Assembly (NCBI GenBank): GCA_035772405.1
Contig: JAYKKM010000192.1
Span: forward strand, 197,501 to 261,500
DNA: 64,000 nt
Source: Chrysogorgia sp. JL179-B06
Lineage: Eukaryota > Cnidaria > Anthozoa > Scleralcyonacea > Chrysogorgiidae
Reading direction: 5' to 3'
Shown here: piece after piece, positions 1 through 12,870 of the stretch
Layout of the letters: every line of letters begins with the position of its first letter
How positions within the stretch are numbered: position 1 is the stretch's first letter
Program-made: the position numbers and the translations under genes
The notes under the pieces: model-generated
Told to the model about the DNA's origin: nothing
What the model saw: the letters and a program-made list of their open reading frames with translations, nothing else
The model's database searches: none

Positions 1-71
1 GATGTATGCTCATTGAATTAAGGTGTATGCTCATGGGAGGTTCCAGTTCATGTAAATTGTATGTGTACAGC

Positions 72-200
72 CATAGGAATTCCTATAGGAAAATTGCATC
101 TCCAATAGGAATTGGGCCAAAATCTAATAGGAATAAATTTCCTATAGGATTTCCTATAGGAATTCCAATAGGAAATTCCTATAGGATTTTGGCCAAAATC
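72..200. repeat. Short palindromic AATTCC/CCTATAGG satellite
   Basis: The stretch repeats variants of the self-complementary words GGAATTCC and CCTATAGG with irregular spacing. It reads almost the same on both strands, which creates spurious short reading frames on each. No coding content is seen. Confidence 0.7.
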
Positions 201-1850
201 AAAAGGGGGTGCATAATATGTATGGTGGGGGGTGGTGGTGCCAAAGTGGACATTATACACTTGCTGAAAGTTAGTACTGTAAAAATAATAAAGTAAACCT
301 CACCTTTCTTTCAATGGAATGTATGTTCCTGCGATCATACTGAGAACGCAGCTTCGGATTCCTTATAAACCCACTACTGGCATCAGGTCCAGCTTCATTG
401 CTTGACTGACTTGCACTAGAATCATGAGTATGATCTACCTGAAATATATTTTTAAAATGTGATAGTTACACTTGAGTAACTTTTCAGAATTTAGATTAAT
501 CTCTGTTTCTTTATAGTGTTCAAATTAATAGAAGTATTAGAAAAAATATAACATTTTATAAAATGATTTTGAACAAAATAACATCTTGTCCTAACCTATG
601 CCATGCTGCTGTTGCACTAAAGATGATTTTGATAAAATATATTATATATTTATGCTTTACATAAATAGTTTGATAAATACCGTGTTTTGTTAATTTGTTT
701 ATATTATAAGATAACGTGAAATTCACTGTAAATTATGATATTTGGTTGTTTGTGTTTGCGCAAAATTTGAGCCGTGCTTACTGCAAAATTAGTTGTAAAC
801 GTTGGCAAATAATGTGAGAAATCGCGTTTCAGAGGTTGTAGATTTCAAAATTTTCTGGGGGAGAATCCCCTGGACCCTCCTTTAATATTCGCACCTTCCC
901 GCGAATCGCATCTCCGATGCTAACACCACTTTTCCTACCCAACTTAAACCCTTCCTACGCTACTGTATATGCTAACACCACTTTTCCTACCCAACTTAAA
1001 CCCTTCCTACGCTACTGTATAATTACTTTTAGCTCAACTTATCCAAGGTGCTCATTTAGTGTGTGTTGAATGTCAGTACAAATATGAAACATAATTAGGT
1101 GAATATTTTTGTTGAATGATGACTGTGGCTACTTGTTTTTGTATTCACCTTGCAGCACACATAATCCAATGAGGTAGGGTTTAGAGTTGGACTAACTTCA
1201 CAATATCAGTGGTGTCCAGTCAAAACGTCCTCGTGTTCAAAACCATAATGTTCATAAACCTTACCATATTTACTAATCAACTTGACAAAAGTACATGGAT
1301 CACCAATTTTTATTTTGATGACTTAGAGTTATCAAAATCCGATCGAATCCCGAAACGCATCAAAACTACATTTTCTATTAAAAAAGCAGATATATTTGCT
1401 CCTGATATCTCTTTTAAAAATCCATAACAACAATGCACCTTCGCTCATCCAGTCTACATGGCTTTCAAAATTGCCTTTCATGGACAGTTTTATTTGCTAT
1501 CAAAAGCTTAAAAATAGCGCCACGTTACCGAATCGGTAAGCGTATCAGTGATGGTTGGTCTCATTTTGGGACTACACCCCCTAGCCAAAATCGATATGTA
1601 CGCCCCTGAGTGTGGTACTACAAACTAATTTAAATATGCTAATCATAACAATATGTTCTTGTATTAGTAAACATGTCACTGACAGTCTAACGAAAGCTAA
1701 TATTATTTAGGCATTAAATAAAATATACCTAACCTTCACCCTTTAAAAAGTTCTCAATTCGTGAAAATCTGTTTTTCTTAATCGCCTTGCATAAGTTCAA
1801 AACATCCACAAAAAATAGATAGAAAATAGATATCTCCTTCGACAAAATAG
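201..1850. other. Intergenic AT-rich sequence, no gene seen
   Basis: Apart from the 52-bp tandem duplication listed separately, no coding pattern, RNA gene or transposon terminus could be recognised. Short reading frames are isolated, lack family motifs and are what AT-rich DNA gives by chance. Confidence 0.5.
917..1020. repeat. Perfect 52-bp tandem duplication
   Basis: A 52-bp unit beginning ATGCTAACACCACTTTTCC occurs twice head to tail (917-968 and 969-1020) with no visible difference. The identity suggests a recent replication-slippage or unequal-exchange event. No coding role is evident. Confidence 0.9.
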
Positions 1851-1924
1851 TAATGGAGAGCCACCTGCCATTTTCCATGTGGCTTTTGTGTCACTAGTTC
1901 TTTCCTTTTTGTTTTTGTTTCTGT

Positions 1925-2924
1925 GGCATATAGTTTTCCATGCGCACAATGTGTCCAAGCCATCGTAGTGTTTGCTTACGAATAAATACATCTAGGCGCC
2001 CAGCATTAGTTATCTGGTATACATCCGCGTTGTTGTACACGTACGCCTAGTCCCATTCTTGGCCAGCACTGATACGGTGATTGTAAGCTGCTGGGGATTC
2101 TCTGGTGTATTCCTCTGTCAGTGGCCTCCTTTGATCATACATCGCAGCATCTTACATTTGAAGACCGTGGTATTCTTAATTGCAACATTATTGAGCTTGA
2201 TCAAGCTATCTATTGTATAGTCGCTCAATGCGTTGACTGCCTGGGTTTCCGTCTTCTTTATTGATACAATCATGCCATATTCTGTCAGAGTTTGGCAGAT
2301 ATTTTTATTGCAGTTTGCATCGCAGATTTCATGTACTATTCATGTACTTTTCAAGATGGTATTCCCCGATACATCTATAGTTGCCGGTGGTTGCTGAGCC
2401 CACAGTGCTATTAAAGTCACCGCCAATAATCGTTTTATGGCTCTTCAGCGTTTTGACATGATTTCGGAGATCTCGCCAGAATAGATCTTTTTGTGACTCC
2501 TTGGCTTCATTAGTTGGCGAATAAACCGATACAATATTTAGTCGTAGGTTGTTCACTACCGCCTGCACATGGATATTATTCAAGGCGATACATATTGCAC
2601 ATCCACCACAACATCACTGGCCACCATGATCGCCACACCCTGTTGAGCACGTTGTTTCTGTCCTGAGTAGTAGAGCTTGTATCCTTCGATTTCCAGTACT
2701 CAAGATCCATGCCTCCTAACCTCTTGTAGGAGTGTGATCTTGTATCGCAGTCGGTGTGCTTCTGCTACCGTTTGGCCTAGTTTAACATCGTGTTTGGTTC
2801 CTAGTGTACGCACGTTCAACGTTGTGATTGTAGTTAAACCATTTCCATTTGGGACTCGGGGGACGGACTTGGTCCACTGGCTGTTCCCACGGATGATTGT
2901 TGTTCCATACTTTGCATTTAACAC
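1925..2924 (-). pseudogene. Internally deleted LINE (AP-endonuclease plus RT tail)
   Basis: The minus strand carries the start of an exonuclease-endonuclease-phosphatase domain near 2,810-2,924 (TLNVRTL, then LLQEVRRHG). It resumes in another frame near 2,329-2,583 with the IIGGDFN motif typical of AP-like LINE endonucleases. Further downstream are reverse-transcriptase C-terminal pieces: LTEYGMIVSIKKTETQ-like sequence near 2,240 and TLRWLGHIVRM-like sequence near 1,950. The central RT with its catalytic YADD box is absent, so endonuclease and RT tail have been joined by a large deletion with several frameshifts. The layout resembles RTE-like or craniofacial-protein-2-like LINEs. It is a dead copy. 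Confidence 0.7.
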
Positions 2925-3492
2925 TGTACACTCTCTATCTTGGTTTGTAGTAATGATGAGAGTCTTATCAAATTTCTTCAGTAGTAGATTTCGAGGAGAG
3001 GGATACTGAATCCCACCTGCCTCTAGAGTGGTATGTTCTTGGCTCCCTTCCAGGTGGCGGTTACGTCAACAAGGAATGTGGTAACACTTTTTGCCTTGAT
3101 TGAAGATTTTAGAGTCAATCAAGTTTCCGGGGTGCAGCGCGTGGACCTTTTGTCACCTTTGCACATTGGGGGCATTTTCTCATGGGTGGTTTGGAGTCGA
3201 AGTCCCATTCGACAAAATATTCTGGATAGCACATGTTCTACCATTTATGATGTTTCAGTTAACTGGACTTGACTTGTAATCAAAAGGTAAATATACAATT
3301 AAAATATTTTATTATATGGCACGTACTATTTCTGGTGAAATGGCTCTTTCTGATTAACTAGCAGTTGTTAGTTTCCCGTAATCAACCAGTCCATTTCTTT
3401 TAAGTTTGTCCACTTGGTTATTATGTACAGATAAGTATTTTACATTTTATTAAATGAGATTTCAGTATTTTATAGAGTGTACAATACATTAA

Positions 3493-4040
3493 TTAAATGT
3501 ATTTATTATTATTTATATTAAATAGAAGAAATGATGCAAAATGATGCAAAATTTCTAAAGACAAACAAACCATAGTTATTTCTGCATACTTATTTTCATC
3601 TTTCATCATAACAGACTTGGTGATGACATTGGATTGCAAGCATATTTGTTGCTCATAAGGAAAAGTCACTCTCGGAGGCACGCTATCCTTGCTGGAAATA
3701 TTTCTCCATTAACTCTGCAATTAGATTACTGTATCTCTTTCTCATTGAAGTGTTTTTATCTTTAAAGACTTTCTGTGGACTACTATTAGACGAATGGTCA
3801 CTACTTTGCACACAATCAAATACAATAGTAGTGGGAACAGCATGGACTTGTTTTGATGGTCCTTCCTCACGTCATGAACCTTTTCTTCCCAGTCAATGTT
3901 GTTACATATACAAACTGACTTCCTCCTTTCACCAGTTCAATCGCATGATCAAGGAAATGTTCTCCAATCTCATCTAAAAGACTATACTTGATCGATGGGA
4001 TAAAGGAAAAACCATATTTATTCAGATGATCCGTTAACTA
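3493..4040 (-). pseudogene. Degraded coding relic, transposon-associated protein
   Basis: Read on the minus strand, three frames together give coding-like sequence: a stretch with EIGEHFLDHAIELVKGG near 3,960, then HAVPTTIVFDCVQ near 3,830, then MRKRYSNLIAELMEKYF near 3,700. Frameshifts and a stop separate them. The order DN-D-W/VHD-R/N-S-HAV-T resembles proteins that travel with invertebrate DNA transposons (possibly DUF6589-like), but this match is from memory of patterns and weak. It could equally be exons of an unknown gene. Confidence 0.3.
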
Positions 4041-4510
4041 TCAATAAAAATATAAAAGAGACATTAATTTATTAGAGGGAAGAAAGTAAATGACATAGCA
4101 AATTATATCACCAAGACTCAAGTTTATATAATATTAATTTAACTATAAACCATGGTCAATTTTATGATATCAGGATAAGAACTTACGTTTATATCAGCTT
4201 GACCATGAATTAAAGTATTAAGTTGATTCTCTGAATCCTGCTTAATTCATGACAGCGCACGAACACAATTACGGCATAAATCGAGCACATTGGTGGTATT
4301 TTTTTCTGAGGATTGGTAGGATAATCAAGTCGAGTGGACATGAGGCCAGAGCTGTAGCTAACATGTCATAATTGAAGGGGTGCCAACCCAAAATTTCCGA
4401 ATGAAATATTCCCCCCAAAATCTTGCAATAATATTCACAATACTTTGCCAACTGCCAAAACGACAAGGAAAACAACCAAAAACCTTTTTTATCACAGTTA
4501 TGGTAGTAAT

Positions 4511-4692
4511 ATACACAATAACGGTATAACTCCGAATAACGTAAACATATTTATTGAGAATTCAACGTTTCGACGAGCTTGAAGTCATCATCACGAATGA
4601 AGAATCTGCGTTCCTGATGATGACTTCAAGCTAGTCGAAACGTTGAATTCTCAATAAATATGTTTACGTTATTCGGAGTTACTGTTGTGTAT
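4511..4692. repeat. Foldback (MITE-like) element, about 180 bp
   Basis: Two arms of about 65 bp are near-perfect inverted copies: the left arm around 4,529-4,595 begins ACTCCGAATAACGTAAACAT, and the right arm around 4,614-4,681 is its reverse complement. A short loop of about 18 bp separates them. The arms would form a long hairpin. There is no open frame inside. The structure fits a non-autonomous foldback DNA element. Confidence 0.8.
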
Positions 4693-6334
4693 TTTATCAA
4701 AATACTTAGTGGTTCCCGTAAATTATGGTAGTAATGGTACTGTATTTTACCCATATACTAAAACTATTACACAGTGTAAAAATGTAACCAATTACTTCCA
4801 GTAGATTAAATATAAGACACAATTACAATGTTTGTCACACAATATCTGTATGTTGACTTAAAATATAAATAATTGCTACGATATTACTGCAACTAGTACA
4901 CTTTAACTAATTCAATTCAAACTAAATTGTCCAAAGGTTTTGACTGTAAAATTTACAACATTTACTGACTTATAGTTTACAAGTGAATTTGTCTACCCAT
5001 GGAATCTTGCAATATTCACATTCACAGAGCCCACGTTTGTGTGGTGGGTAATGATGACAAAATCATCAAAATCTACTAGATCGAAGGAGTTGGTATAGGT
5101 TGACATGTTGATGTAAGCTTAATTTATAAAATGAACTAAATCGATGCCTTTTCGGTTTCTAATCGCATCTTATATCTGGGAAAGCAAACTCTTGCTGATC
5201 GAATTACTTATATTTGCAAAACATTTTATTTTAATTTATATGTATATAATTTAAGTGACACAAGGATAATACTATCCTAGACATTCTAAATAACAAAGTA
5301 GACAGTGCTGTGTAGACAGGTAGTGTTTTTTCCCATTTTCTATCAACTTCTAAAATCATTTTCAGGTTAACATGACAACATTTATGCTATTATGAAATCA
5401 CTCAACGTCAGTGATAATTTCTATCTCCGTTTAACCCTTTAAGCGTTCACGTTCTACTGTAGTTGTTGTATGATGTTATTATATATATTGGATTTAAACA
5501 ACTGATAATTTTAAAACTATTTTTTAAAACTGAGGCGCCGGCACTTTCGAAGTTCAAAAACCGTCTCTTCGAGGTATTTGTGCAGATGGCGATATGTCGA
5601 TGCATATTCTAGAACGGCTTGTTTTCTGGAAAAGTAACTTTTGCGAGTCTATAATTGTTTGAGTGTCGAGGGTGGGAAAAAAGTTATTAGCTGTTTGAAG
5701 TGAACATGACGGTCGTAAGCAAGACGCTCATAAGCACAAGGAGTTTAATTATTATGTTGCACTTTAATAATTAAGTGTAGCATCACAAAGCTGATAACAA
5801 AACATCTTTCACCACTTGCATTAGGTTGTCATTGTTTTCATATTTAACATTATATAGTTTCTGTGTATGAAATATCCGAAGCAAAAGAGTTGTAATATAT
5901 TCTCTTAAACATCGTCCCGGAAGCAGAATCTTCAAAAGAAGTTGTTACTTTATCATTTTAAAAGTTCTTCCAAATAAGACAATAAAACATTTTGAGGTTA
6001 GGGGCACTTTAATGTTTTGTAAGGCAATTGTCAGCATTTAATGACTCAACCTGTTATTAACCAGGAATTTATATTTACTCAAAAATGGATACAATTCGAT
6101 GTCTCTTTCAAACAATATTACCTGTCTTGCTGTCTATCATATTGTAGCCTGCATCCTAGCCCTATAGAGGTTTGAATGCATGCCGCACCTTGCCGAATTT
6201 GGTTGGAAAATCAGTCGCAGCTGCGCCAAAATGAAACTGACCCAATTTAGTTGTCATGATTTAAAACTTGTCATGTTTACAAATGTAAGCATCAAATAAA
6301 TGGTTGTTTGAAATGGTGTTAAGTCCTTTAACTG
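4693..6334. other. Intergenic AT-rich sequence, no gene seen
   Basis: No convincing coding frame, RNA gene, terminal repeat or promoter-like architecture was recognised in this stretch. Confidence 0.5.
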
Positions 6335-6556
6335 AGTCAAAAATCGGCTCGATTTCCATATAAATATCCCCAAATTTAAAACAGTGGCTAACCCAAACCT
6401 TACCCTAATCCTCCACCTAATATATACTAACCCTAACTCTTACGATAATGTTTTATTTTAGAAATAACAGCTGATTTTAATTTCGACTTTTACTACTGAT
6501 AGTCTGACGTCATTTCGGGATTTTATATGGAAATTCAACCCAAAAATCAAACCGTG
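6335..6556. repeat. Imperfect foldback with degenerate telomere-like core
   Basis: Inverted arms near 6,351-6,371 (GATTTCCATATAAATATCCCC) and 6,517-6,534 flank a core (6,391-6,445) rich in CTAACCC/CTTACCC-like words. The same architecture (inverted arms around a degenerate TTAGGG-like tract) recurs at 10,371-10,548, suggesting related MITEs rather than telomeric DNA. Confidence 0.45.
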
Positions 6557-6909
6557 TTATCTCAAATTGCTGTCTTGCACTTCACCAGCTGATTTATATG
6601 GTAAGCGTCTGACACAGTAACAGATATAATGCTATATTTTATTGCATCTTCACAAAACATAAATTTATTGCCAATGATAATTACGTAAACTGTTTACAGA
6701 TTAACTACCTAAAAACGATATTGATGTCACATTCATTCAGAATTTCACGTTGCCTACCGTCCAATGGAGAGAAAAGTTCATGAGAAAATGGCAAATCTAG
6801 TGAAAACAGGATTTCGGCGCATGATATGTAATTTAAGTAAATGGTAATATGTATTACTGTAATTATTGCTGAAAACTAACATTCCCGTTTGTTCACTTCT
6901 TTTAACTAC

Positions 6910-7160
6910 CTTTATATCGAAGTGTCCAACAATTAAGTTAAACGGTGGTTTCTTATACTTTTCTGCAAAGTCGTTTCCACCATCGCACTTTCTCACATTG
7001 GAAGTAGACAATATCTGAAATACAAGAGAAGGTGCAAGGTTTGAGGAAGGATTCTGACAATTAGTTATCGTTGAAGTCTTGGTAACCACAACTTGTTTGC
7101 CATTACTAGCACTCTGCTTTGAAGTCTTCTTTCTGGAACGTTTTCTTTTCTACCGTATGA
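6910..7160 (-). other. Possible exon or transposase tail on minus strand
   Basis: The minus strand is open from about 7,157 to 6,780. It begins with a basic cluster (RKRSRKKTSK). A 105-nt segment, 6,910-7,014, is bounded by a good polypyrimidine acceptor (CTTCTCTTGTATTTCAG) and a donor (AAAG followed by GTAGTT) and is exactly 35 codons. Without splicing, the frame continues with NTYYHLLKLHIMRRNP, a pattern reminiscent of C-terminal ends of transposon-borne proteins. Host exon and mobile-element remnant cannot be separated by eye. Confidence 0.25.
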
Positions 7161-7307
7161 CCGTTATATATATCCCCATCATGTTGAAATAGCCTAACTA
7201 ATATATTAACAACTAAAATATATTTACAATAACTTAGCATCATTGTAGCAACAGATCTTAAAATCATCTGCAACCAGATCTGTAAGATAATTACATTTAA
7301 GGCAAAT

Positions 7308-9336
7308 TCAGCGCCATGAGCGAATTATGTCAACATCGAAATTACAGTTCAGAGCGGCAAAGTATATGGCTTTCAATAAATTCTTAAAAGTGTTAGTTGA
7401 ATGAATTGTCTTTACATCTTTCGGAAGATTGTTCCACAACCTACAAGTCCTAATAAAAAAACTTAATTCACAATGTTTGGTTCTACTCCTTGGTACCAAA
7501 AAGTTAAGGTCACAAGAGTTCCTCAAACGGTTACATGAAGTGAAACGTACATAATTATTAACATTCATGTTGTATTTTCCATTGGTGCAGCCATGCAAAA
7601 ACAGCAGATCTTTAATCTCATGCCAGTAACAAACTGGCGAAAGGTTAGTCTTAATCAGCCGTTGCCTGTATGATAAAGTGTTGGAGTGACCAAGAACATA
7701 ATTTGTCGCTCTTCTTTGAACACTTTCCACAGAACGAATCACTTCTATAGATTGCCCAGACCAAGCCTCACTGGCGTAATCAAGATGAGAGCGTACCAGT
7801 GCCAAGTATAAAAGCCTATTGGCTGGGACAGAAAAATATTTACCAGAACAGCGTTTAAGGAGTCCCAACATTGAGTTTGCTTTGCTAATCACCTTTGAAC
7901 TATATTCTTTCCATGTCATCGTCCTATTAATAATCAAACCAAGATTCTTTTGACAAACTGAGTTCTTTAAATGGTGATTACCCAAATCATAGACTCGCGC
8001 TACAGGATTTATTTTTCTTGTCACTGTAAGACACTCACATTTTAAAACGTTGAATTTCAGCTGTGATTCTAAGGCCCAATGGTATAAGAGGTCAAGACCA
8101 TTTTGTAGCTTCTGTGTATCACTAGGTTGTTTAATAATAAGGTAGCACTTGGTATCATCAGCATAAAGAAGAGTTGAACAGTTATCTGAAACAGATGCAG
8201 GTAACTCATTGACAAAAATTACAAACAAAAGTGGTCCCAGAATGGAGCCTTGGGGTACGCCTGACAATACTGGAAGAGGTCTAGATAAAGCACCACGAAC
8301 TACAGTTCTCTGGGTTCTGTCTGTAAGGTAACTGTAAAGCGACTGGAGAAAGCTACCATCGATGCCGTGACACCTCAATTTATTGATGAGTAAACTGTGG
8401 TTGACACTGTCAAAGGCTTTCGAGAAGTCAAGATAAACAATATCTGTCTGAAAACCCTTGTCCAATGCTGTTCCGACTTAATGAAAAAAGCACAAAAGCT
8501 GAGTAACAGTAGATCTACCCTTCATAAAACCATGTTGTGTATCTTGAAGGACAGATGAAAGGTGAATACGTAGACGCTTGAAGACACACCGTTCTAGCAC
8601 TTTAGAAAGCACACAGAGGAGTGGCACTGGACGATAGTTAGATATAAGTTCCTTATTACCTTTCTTATGTATCGGCACGACATGAGCGAGTTTCCACTGT
8701 GATGGGAGCACACTAAGACGGAGCGATTTATTGAAAATATAACAGAGGGAGCTAACACGTTGGCACATTCCTTCAAAATTCTGGCTGGGATTCCATCAGC
8801 ACCATGGGCTTTGTTTACATCAAGCCGCCTCAATAAGTCTGCAACTTCTGCTATACAAATCTGTTCTAATATAGAACCTGTTCCATATTCCATCGATTGA
8901 CTTGAAGAAACGTTTTTCAATACTGCGTAAAAGACGAGAAGAAGTCACTAAATGCCTTGGCTTTTGTTTCCGCTGTTGAATATTGATTTCCTTTATGCGA
9001 CACAGTATTTGGGATAGATCCTGATTTTGTCCGTGCTTTTAGGTATGACCAAAAGTGCTTAGGGTTATTTGTCACCAACAACGCAATAGACTCTATATAG
9101 TCCTTGTGCTTCTGATCAATTAATGCTTTCGCTTCTCGGCGGAGAATACGATACTTTTCCCACGCGGTGTCTTGAGGAGAACGATTGACGCAACCACTTG
9201 CCAATGCCTTTCTGCAAGCAGCATCTTTCTTGTGAAGGAGATGGATAACTTCACTGTCAATCCATGGTGGGCTATTCACGTCTCTGATCTTAATTTTGGG
9301 AACGTGCTCATCCACAGCAGTCATAAACAAATCGTA
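7308..9336 (-). pseudogene. 5'-truncated Jockey/CR1-like LINE, reverse transcriptase
   Basis: Minus-strand frames carry the LINE order: linker (8,917-9,330, with PPWID and KHFWSYLKARTKSG), RT fingers (8,594-8,920 and 8,478-8,768, with DVNKAHGADGIPARIL and VVPIHKKGNKELISNYRPV), then palm and C-terminal region (7,308-8,465, with DFSKAFDSVNH, SGVPQGSILGPLLF and the catalytic LLYADD). The three parts lie in different frames, so the copy is dead. The endonuclease half is missing: the element stops near 9,336 where a hAT/ZMYM-like relic begins, which fits 5' truncation on insertion. Confidence 0.9.
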
Positions 9337-9339
9337 CCA

Positions 9340-10222
9340 ACACTACCACTACTACTCCATCTCACGCCCAACAAAAGCCATGTCGACCAGCTCACCCTTG
9401 TGCTGCAATACATGAAGAATGGTGGCGCTGTGGAACGTTTTGTTACGTTCATGGCGAACACGGCCACAAGGCAGAAGATATGTTCGACGCCCTGATGGTG
9501 GCGTTCCTTCAAGCACACGACCTTGATATAACACTGCCGCTGCCAAGGCTACGACAATGCATCTGCAATGAGTGGTATTTACAATGGTCTGCAAGCCAAA
9601 GTAGGTTCTAAATTGGAAAATAATGCATAAATTGAATTGCTTAATATATATCATGTGTCTGATTTGCATAGGTGATGCAAAAGAACAGCCTTGCAACATG
9701 GATCCCTTGTACTGCGCATTCTCTGAACCTGGTTGGAAAGAATACAGCAGAATGCTGTATGAGTAAAGTTAAATTTTTCGATTTTCTTGAAAAGGTTAGT
9801 TAGTAGGCCTATCCAGATAAAAAGTAGACTACATAAACTTTCGTTTGGAATGAATCTCAATGAAATTATAAACCTTTTAGCTTTACGACTTCTTCACGAA
9901 TTCTACACATCGGCATCAAGTTTTGACTGAGGCCTTGAAAGCGGCCGATGCATCGTTGACTGTCAAGCGCGTCACCACAACTTGTACAATTTACACTGTC
10001 TTCTGGAACGATATCCTGCAACGAGTCAACGCGACCAATCAAAGCCTGCAAGATGCCAAACTCGATCTGAACACAGCTGTTGCATCACTGACCAGTTTGA
10101 AGGACTTCATTTCATCCAAGCGTGATTCCTTCGACCATTGCGAGAGGCAAAGTGAAGAGCTATCTGGTTCAGCAGAGTACATGCAGACAAAAACTCGAAA
10201 AGTAAGTAGGCAGGCAGGCTAG
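9340..10222 (+). pseudogene. hAT-like/ZMYM1-like transposase-derived relic
   Basis: Plus-strand pieces in order: DQLTLVLQYMKNGGAVERF (9,380-9,440), then DALM and AFLQAHDLD-type sequence with GYDNASAMSGIYNGLQAK-like sequence in a shifted frame (9,490-9,600), WIPC-AHSLNLVGKNTAECC-like sequence (9,690-9,765), and an open piece at 9,923-10,222 containing LTEALKAADASLTVKRVTTT and LDLNTAVASLTSLKDF. These blocks are characteristic of the RNase H-like domain of hAT-type proteins related to ZMYM1. Small frameshifts and an AT-rich interruption (9,600-9,665) show decay; an intron cannot be excluded for the latter. Confidence 0.75.
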
Positions 10223-10370
10223 ATTGTAGACTGTCATGATAATAGTTATTTGTTATTTCTATTGAATATAATGTATTACTTTACTTTCTCTGCTACAAAT
10301 TTCCGATTTTTTGGTCACGTGTCTGGGCCAGTTTTAGTAATTTAGAAATTTTATGGAGAACCTGAAGGGG

Positions 10371-10548
10371 GAAGGCTAGAAGGGATGACTCAAAAGGACC
10401 TTTCTGTTTTTTATTTTTCGTTAGGTTATGGAGAGCTACGGTTAGGATCAAGGTTATGGTTGGGGTTAGGATTAAGATTGAGATTAGGGTTAGGATTAGT
10501 AGTTCTCAAAAATGTAAAGGTCCTTTTGAGTCATCCCTTTTAGTCTTC
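10371..10548. repeat. MITE with 33-bp terminal inverted repeats
   Basis: Arms 10,371-10,403 and 10,516-10,548 are inverted copies with two mismatches (core GATGACTCAAAAGGACCTTT). The interior (10,430-10,505) is a run of GGTTAGG/GGTTAGGGTTAGG-like words. The compact size and lack of coding sequence fit a non-autonomous DNA element. Confidence 0.85.
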
Positions 10549-11821
10549 ACCAACATGAAGAGGCCCCCCACCAAGGCAGACCTCCCACATGCTAAGTCCG
10601 GTCCTGTAGCTTAATTGTCACAATTGTGTACCAAACAAATTAAGAATTCATGCAGGTGTTTATAAAAGGGCGTATGGGGGGAATTAATGCATGCATGTAA
10701 ACCACCAACCTACAAAGCTATGTATGTCCAAACTGCATAAATTGTTTAATCATCGGCTGTATACCTGGTACTACAAGTCAAATACTTTTAGTTAGAAAGT
10801 TATCGATACATTGATAAAAGTTTCAAGTTTAAATTTATTAACATCACCGGCCTACATTTTCTTAAATCCTAAGCGACTTGTGGCCCAATTCATTACTATT
10901 TACAAGGTTAAATACAGCGATGCCATCTGGATTAGAATATATAGCTTAATGCTAGATTGTAGTGCCTGGCTAGTTTAGCAGTCAGTATTACCTGCTGCAT
11001 TCGTTGCTACCATTTGTGAAAATGCACTCGCCGCCAAGCTTTCCACTGCTATTTGCTCACAACTTTCTCTTTGTAACTGTTCTGCAAGATTGCTTATTGC
11101 AGTATTGTCAATGAAGCGAGCGCTGGCAGATCGATAATTTGTTTGAAGTCGCGCTCGCCAAATTAACATTTTCAACTGCAAATGAGAAACATTTTTCACT
11201 AATACAGTATACTGCTCAAGGTCTTGCCGAATATTTACAGGGCTGAAGAATAAATTCTGTTACAATCACAGTGTCACACTGAAGATCGTCCAGCAAGTTG
11301 TCAGATCTTAGCAAATATTCCTTATAGTTTTGATTGTGCAGATATTCTATTAGACATAAACTAAAGCAGTTGTTCAACTGTGACAACAGATAAATCACAC
11401 ATTTACTTCCGGCTTGCACTCGGTCAAAATCTTGCTTGTTTACTGCGAATCTAACACATATTTCTTACATTTTGGTGGTTTTAAATTAATATGATTGCTC
11501 ATAACATACTACAAAGTGGTCATGTTAGACAAGTAGTTGCTCATTTCAGGAACATTTTAATTGCAAATACGCAGTGGTAGAAAGTTGTTGCAAATACATG
11601 TATAAACATGTCAAGTGGTTGTCATACATTGGGAAGTATATAAAAGTCAGGTTCTACTTTTACTGTAGTTTTAAATCAATTTTTCAATACATTACATTCA
11701 TAATATAATCTAATGTATTAGAGGTAGACCTAAAACAGAATACAAGATTCCCTACTATAGATCACCCAGGATACAGTAACAGTGCAACATACAATCATAT
11801 AAACTTAAAAATATAAATACA
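10549..11821. other. Intergenic sequence, no recognised gene
   Basis: Two minus-strand open stretches (10,975-11,199 and 11,216-11,419) have coding-like composition but no recognised motif, no partner exon and no clear splice sites. Nothing else could be supported. Confidence 0.4.
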
Positions 11822-12870
11822 TTACAATGAATTATTGACATTAAATTTCTTATAATATGAAAATAAATTTTTACGAAAAATAGATAAAGAACTAGACTCT
11901 CTGATATTCAGAGATAAATTATTCCATAAATAACAAATACGAACAAAATAGGAATTTTTATAAGCCTCTGTCCTGCTAAAGGGAACATTGAGTGTAAGGT
12001 AATCAACGTTACGAAGAGGTTTGACACATGAGCGGAATGAGACATAATTTAAAATGTTTACAGAACACAAGTTCTTAAGACACTTAAAGAAAAAAAGTAA
12101 ATCAGTTATTTCTCTACGATATTGTAACGGTAATAAATTCAGCTTATATAAGTGCTCATGTTCTGAAAAATCTTTACCAAGAATTAATCTAGTAGCTCTG
12201 TGCTGAATTTGTTCTAATTTAACAATATTTCTCTTAGGATATGGAGACCATACTACACTAGCATAATCCAAACGGGATCTGACCCAAGTTAAATAAAGCA
12301 ATTTCTTAGTTTTGACGTCAGGTATTTCTTTACATGTTCGATAAAGTAAATTGAGCATCTTTTGAGCTTTAGAAGTTATGTGGTCTACATGACTATTCCA
12401 ATTTAGGTTGTGAGTAATTAAAACACCAAGATCTTTCTCTACATCTACACGCTCCAACTTAGTTTCTCCAAGAAAATAATCCCTATCAAATACAGATTTA
12501 ATACGAGCAACCCTCAAGACCTTACACTTCGAGACATTGAACTCCATTCCCCATGTACAAGACCACTTTAATAACTCGTTCAAATCGTTCTGTAGCTCAT
12601 CCCCATCCTCCTGACCAAGGACTAATCGAAAACACTTAGTCATCAGCGAATAGGGGTAACGATGTTTCTTTAGAAATTACGTTAGGCATGTCATTGATGA
12701 AAATTAAAAAAAGAATCGGCCCTAAGATTGAAAGGAGAAAGTCAGACTCTACGTTATTTATCACAACCCTGTGTCTTCTGCCAGTTAGGTAAGATCTAAA
12801 CCAAGACAACAATGAACCTCTAATACCAAAACATATAAATATGTCTTTAAATAATGCCAGACATAGAACC
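11822..12870 (-). pseudogene. 5'-truncated LINE, reverse transcriptase C-terminal half
   Basis: A 273-residue minus-strand frame (11,822-12,643) covers the RT thumb and LINE C-terminal region (EKDLGVLITHNLNWNSHVDH, RSRLDYASVVWSPY). Upstream to about 12,870, frameshifted pieces give a palm region with ILGPILFLIFINDMP and an FADD-like box interrupted by a frameshift; the usual SGVPQGS stretch is missing. The copy is dead. It is a different lineage from the LINE at 7.3-9.3 kb, judging by the low similarity of their C-terminal regions. Confidence 0.85.

Noticed and set aside
6..296. Protein-coding gene in the first 300 bases
   Set aside because: Overlapping frames on both strands arise from the palindromic GGAATTCC/CCTATAGG satellite.
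4269..4475. Minus-strand 68-residue frame as a gene
   Set aside because: No motif, no splice support, and it lies next to a foldback element in otherwise non-coding DNA.
10430..10505. True interstitial telomere
   Set aside because: The TTAGGG-like words are degenerate and framed by MITE arms.
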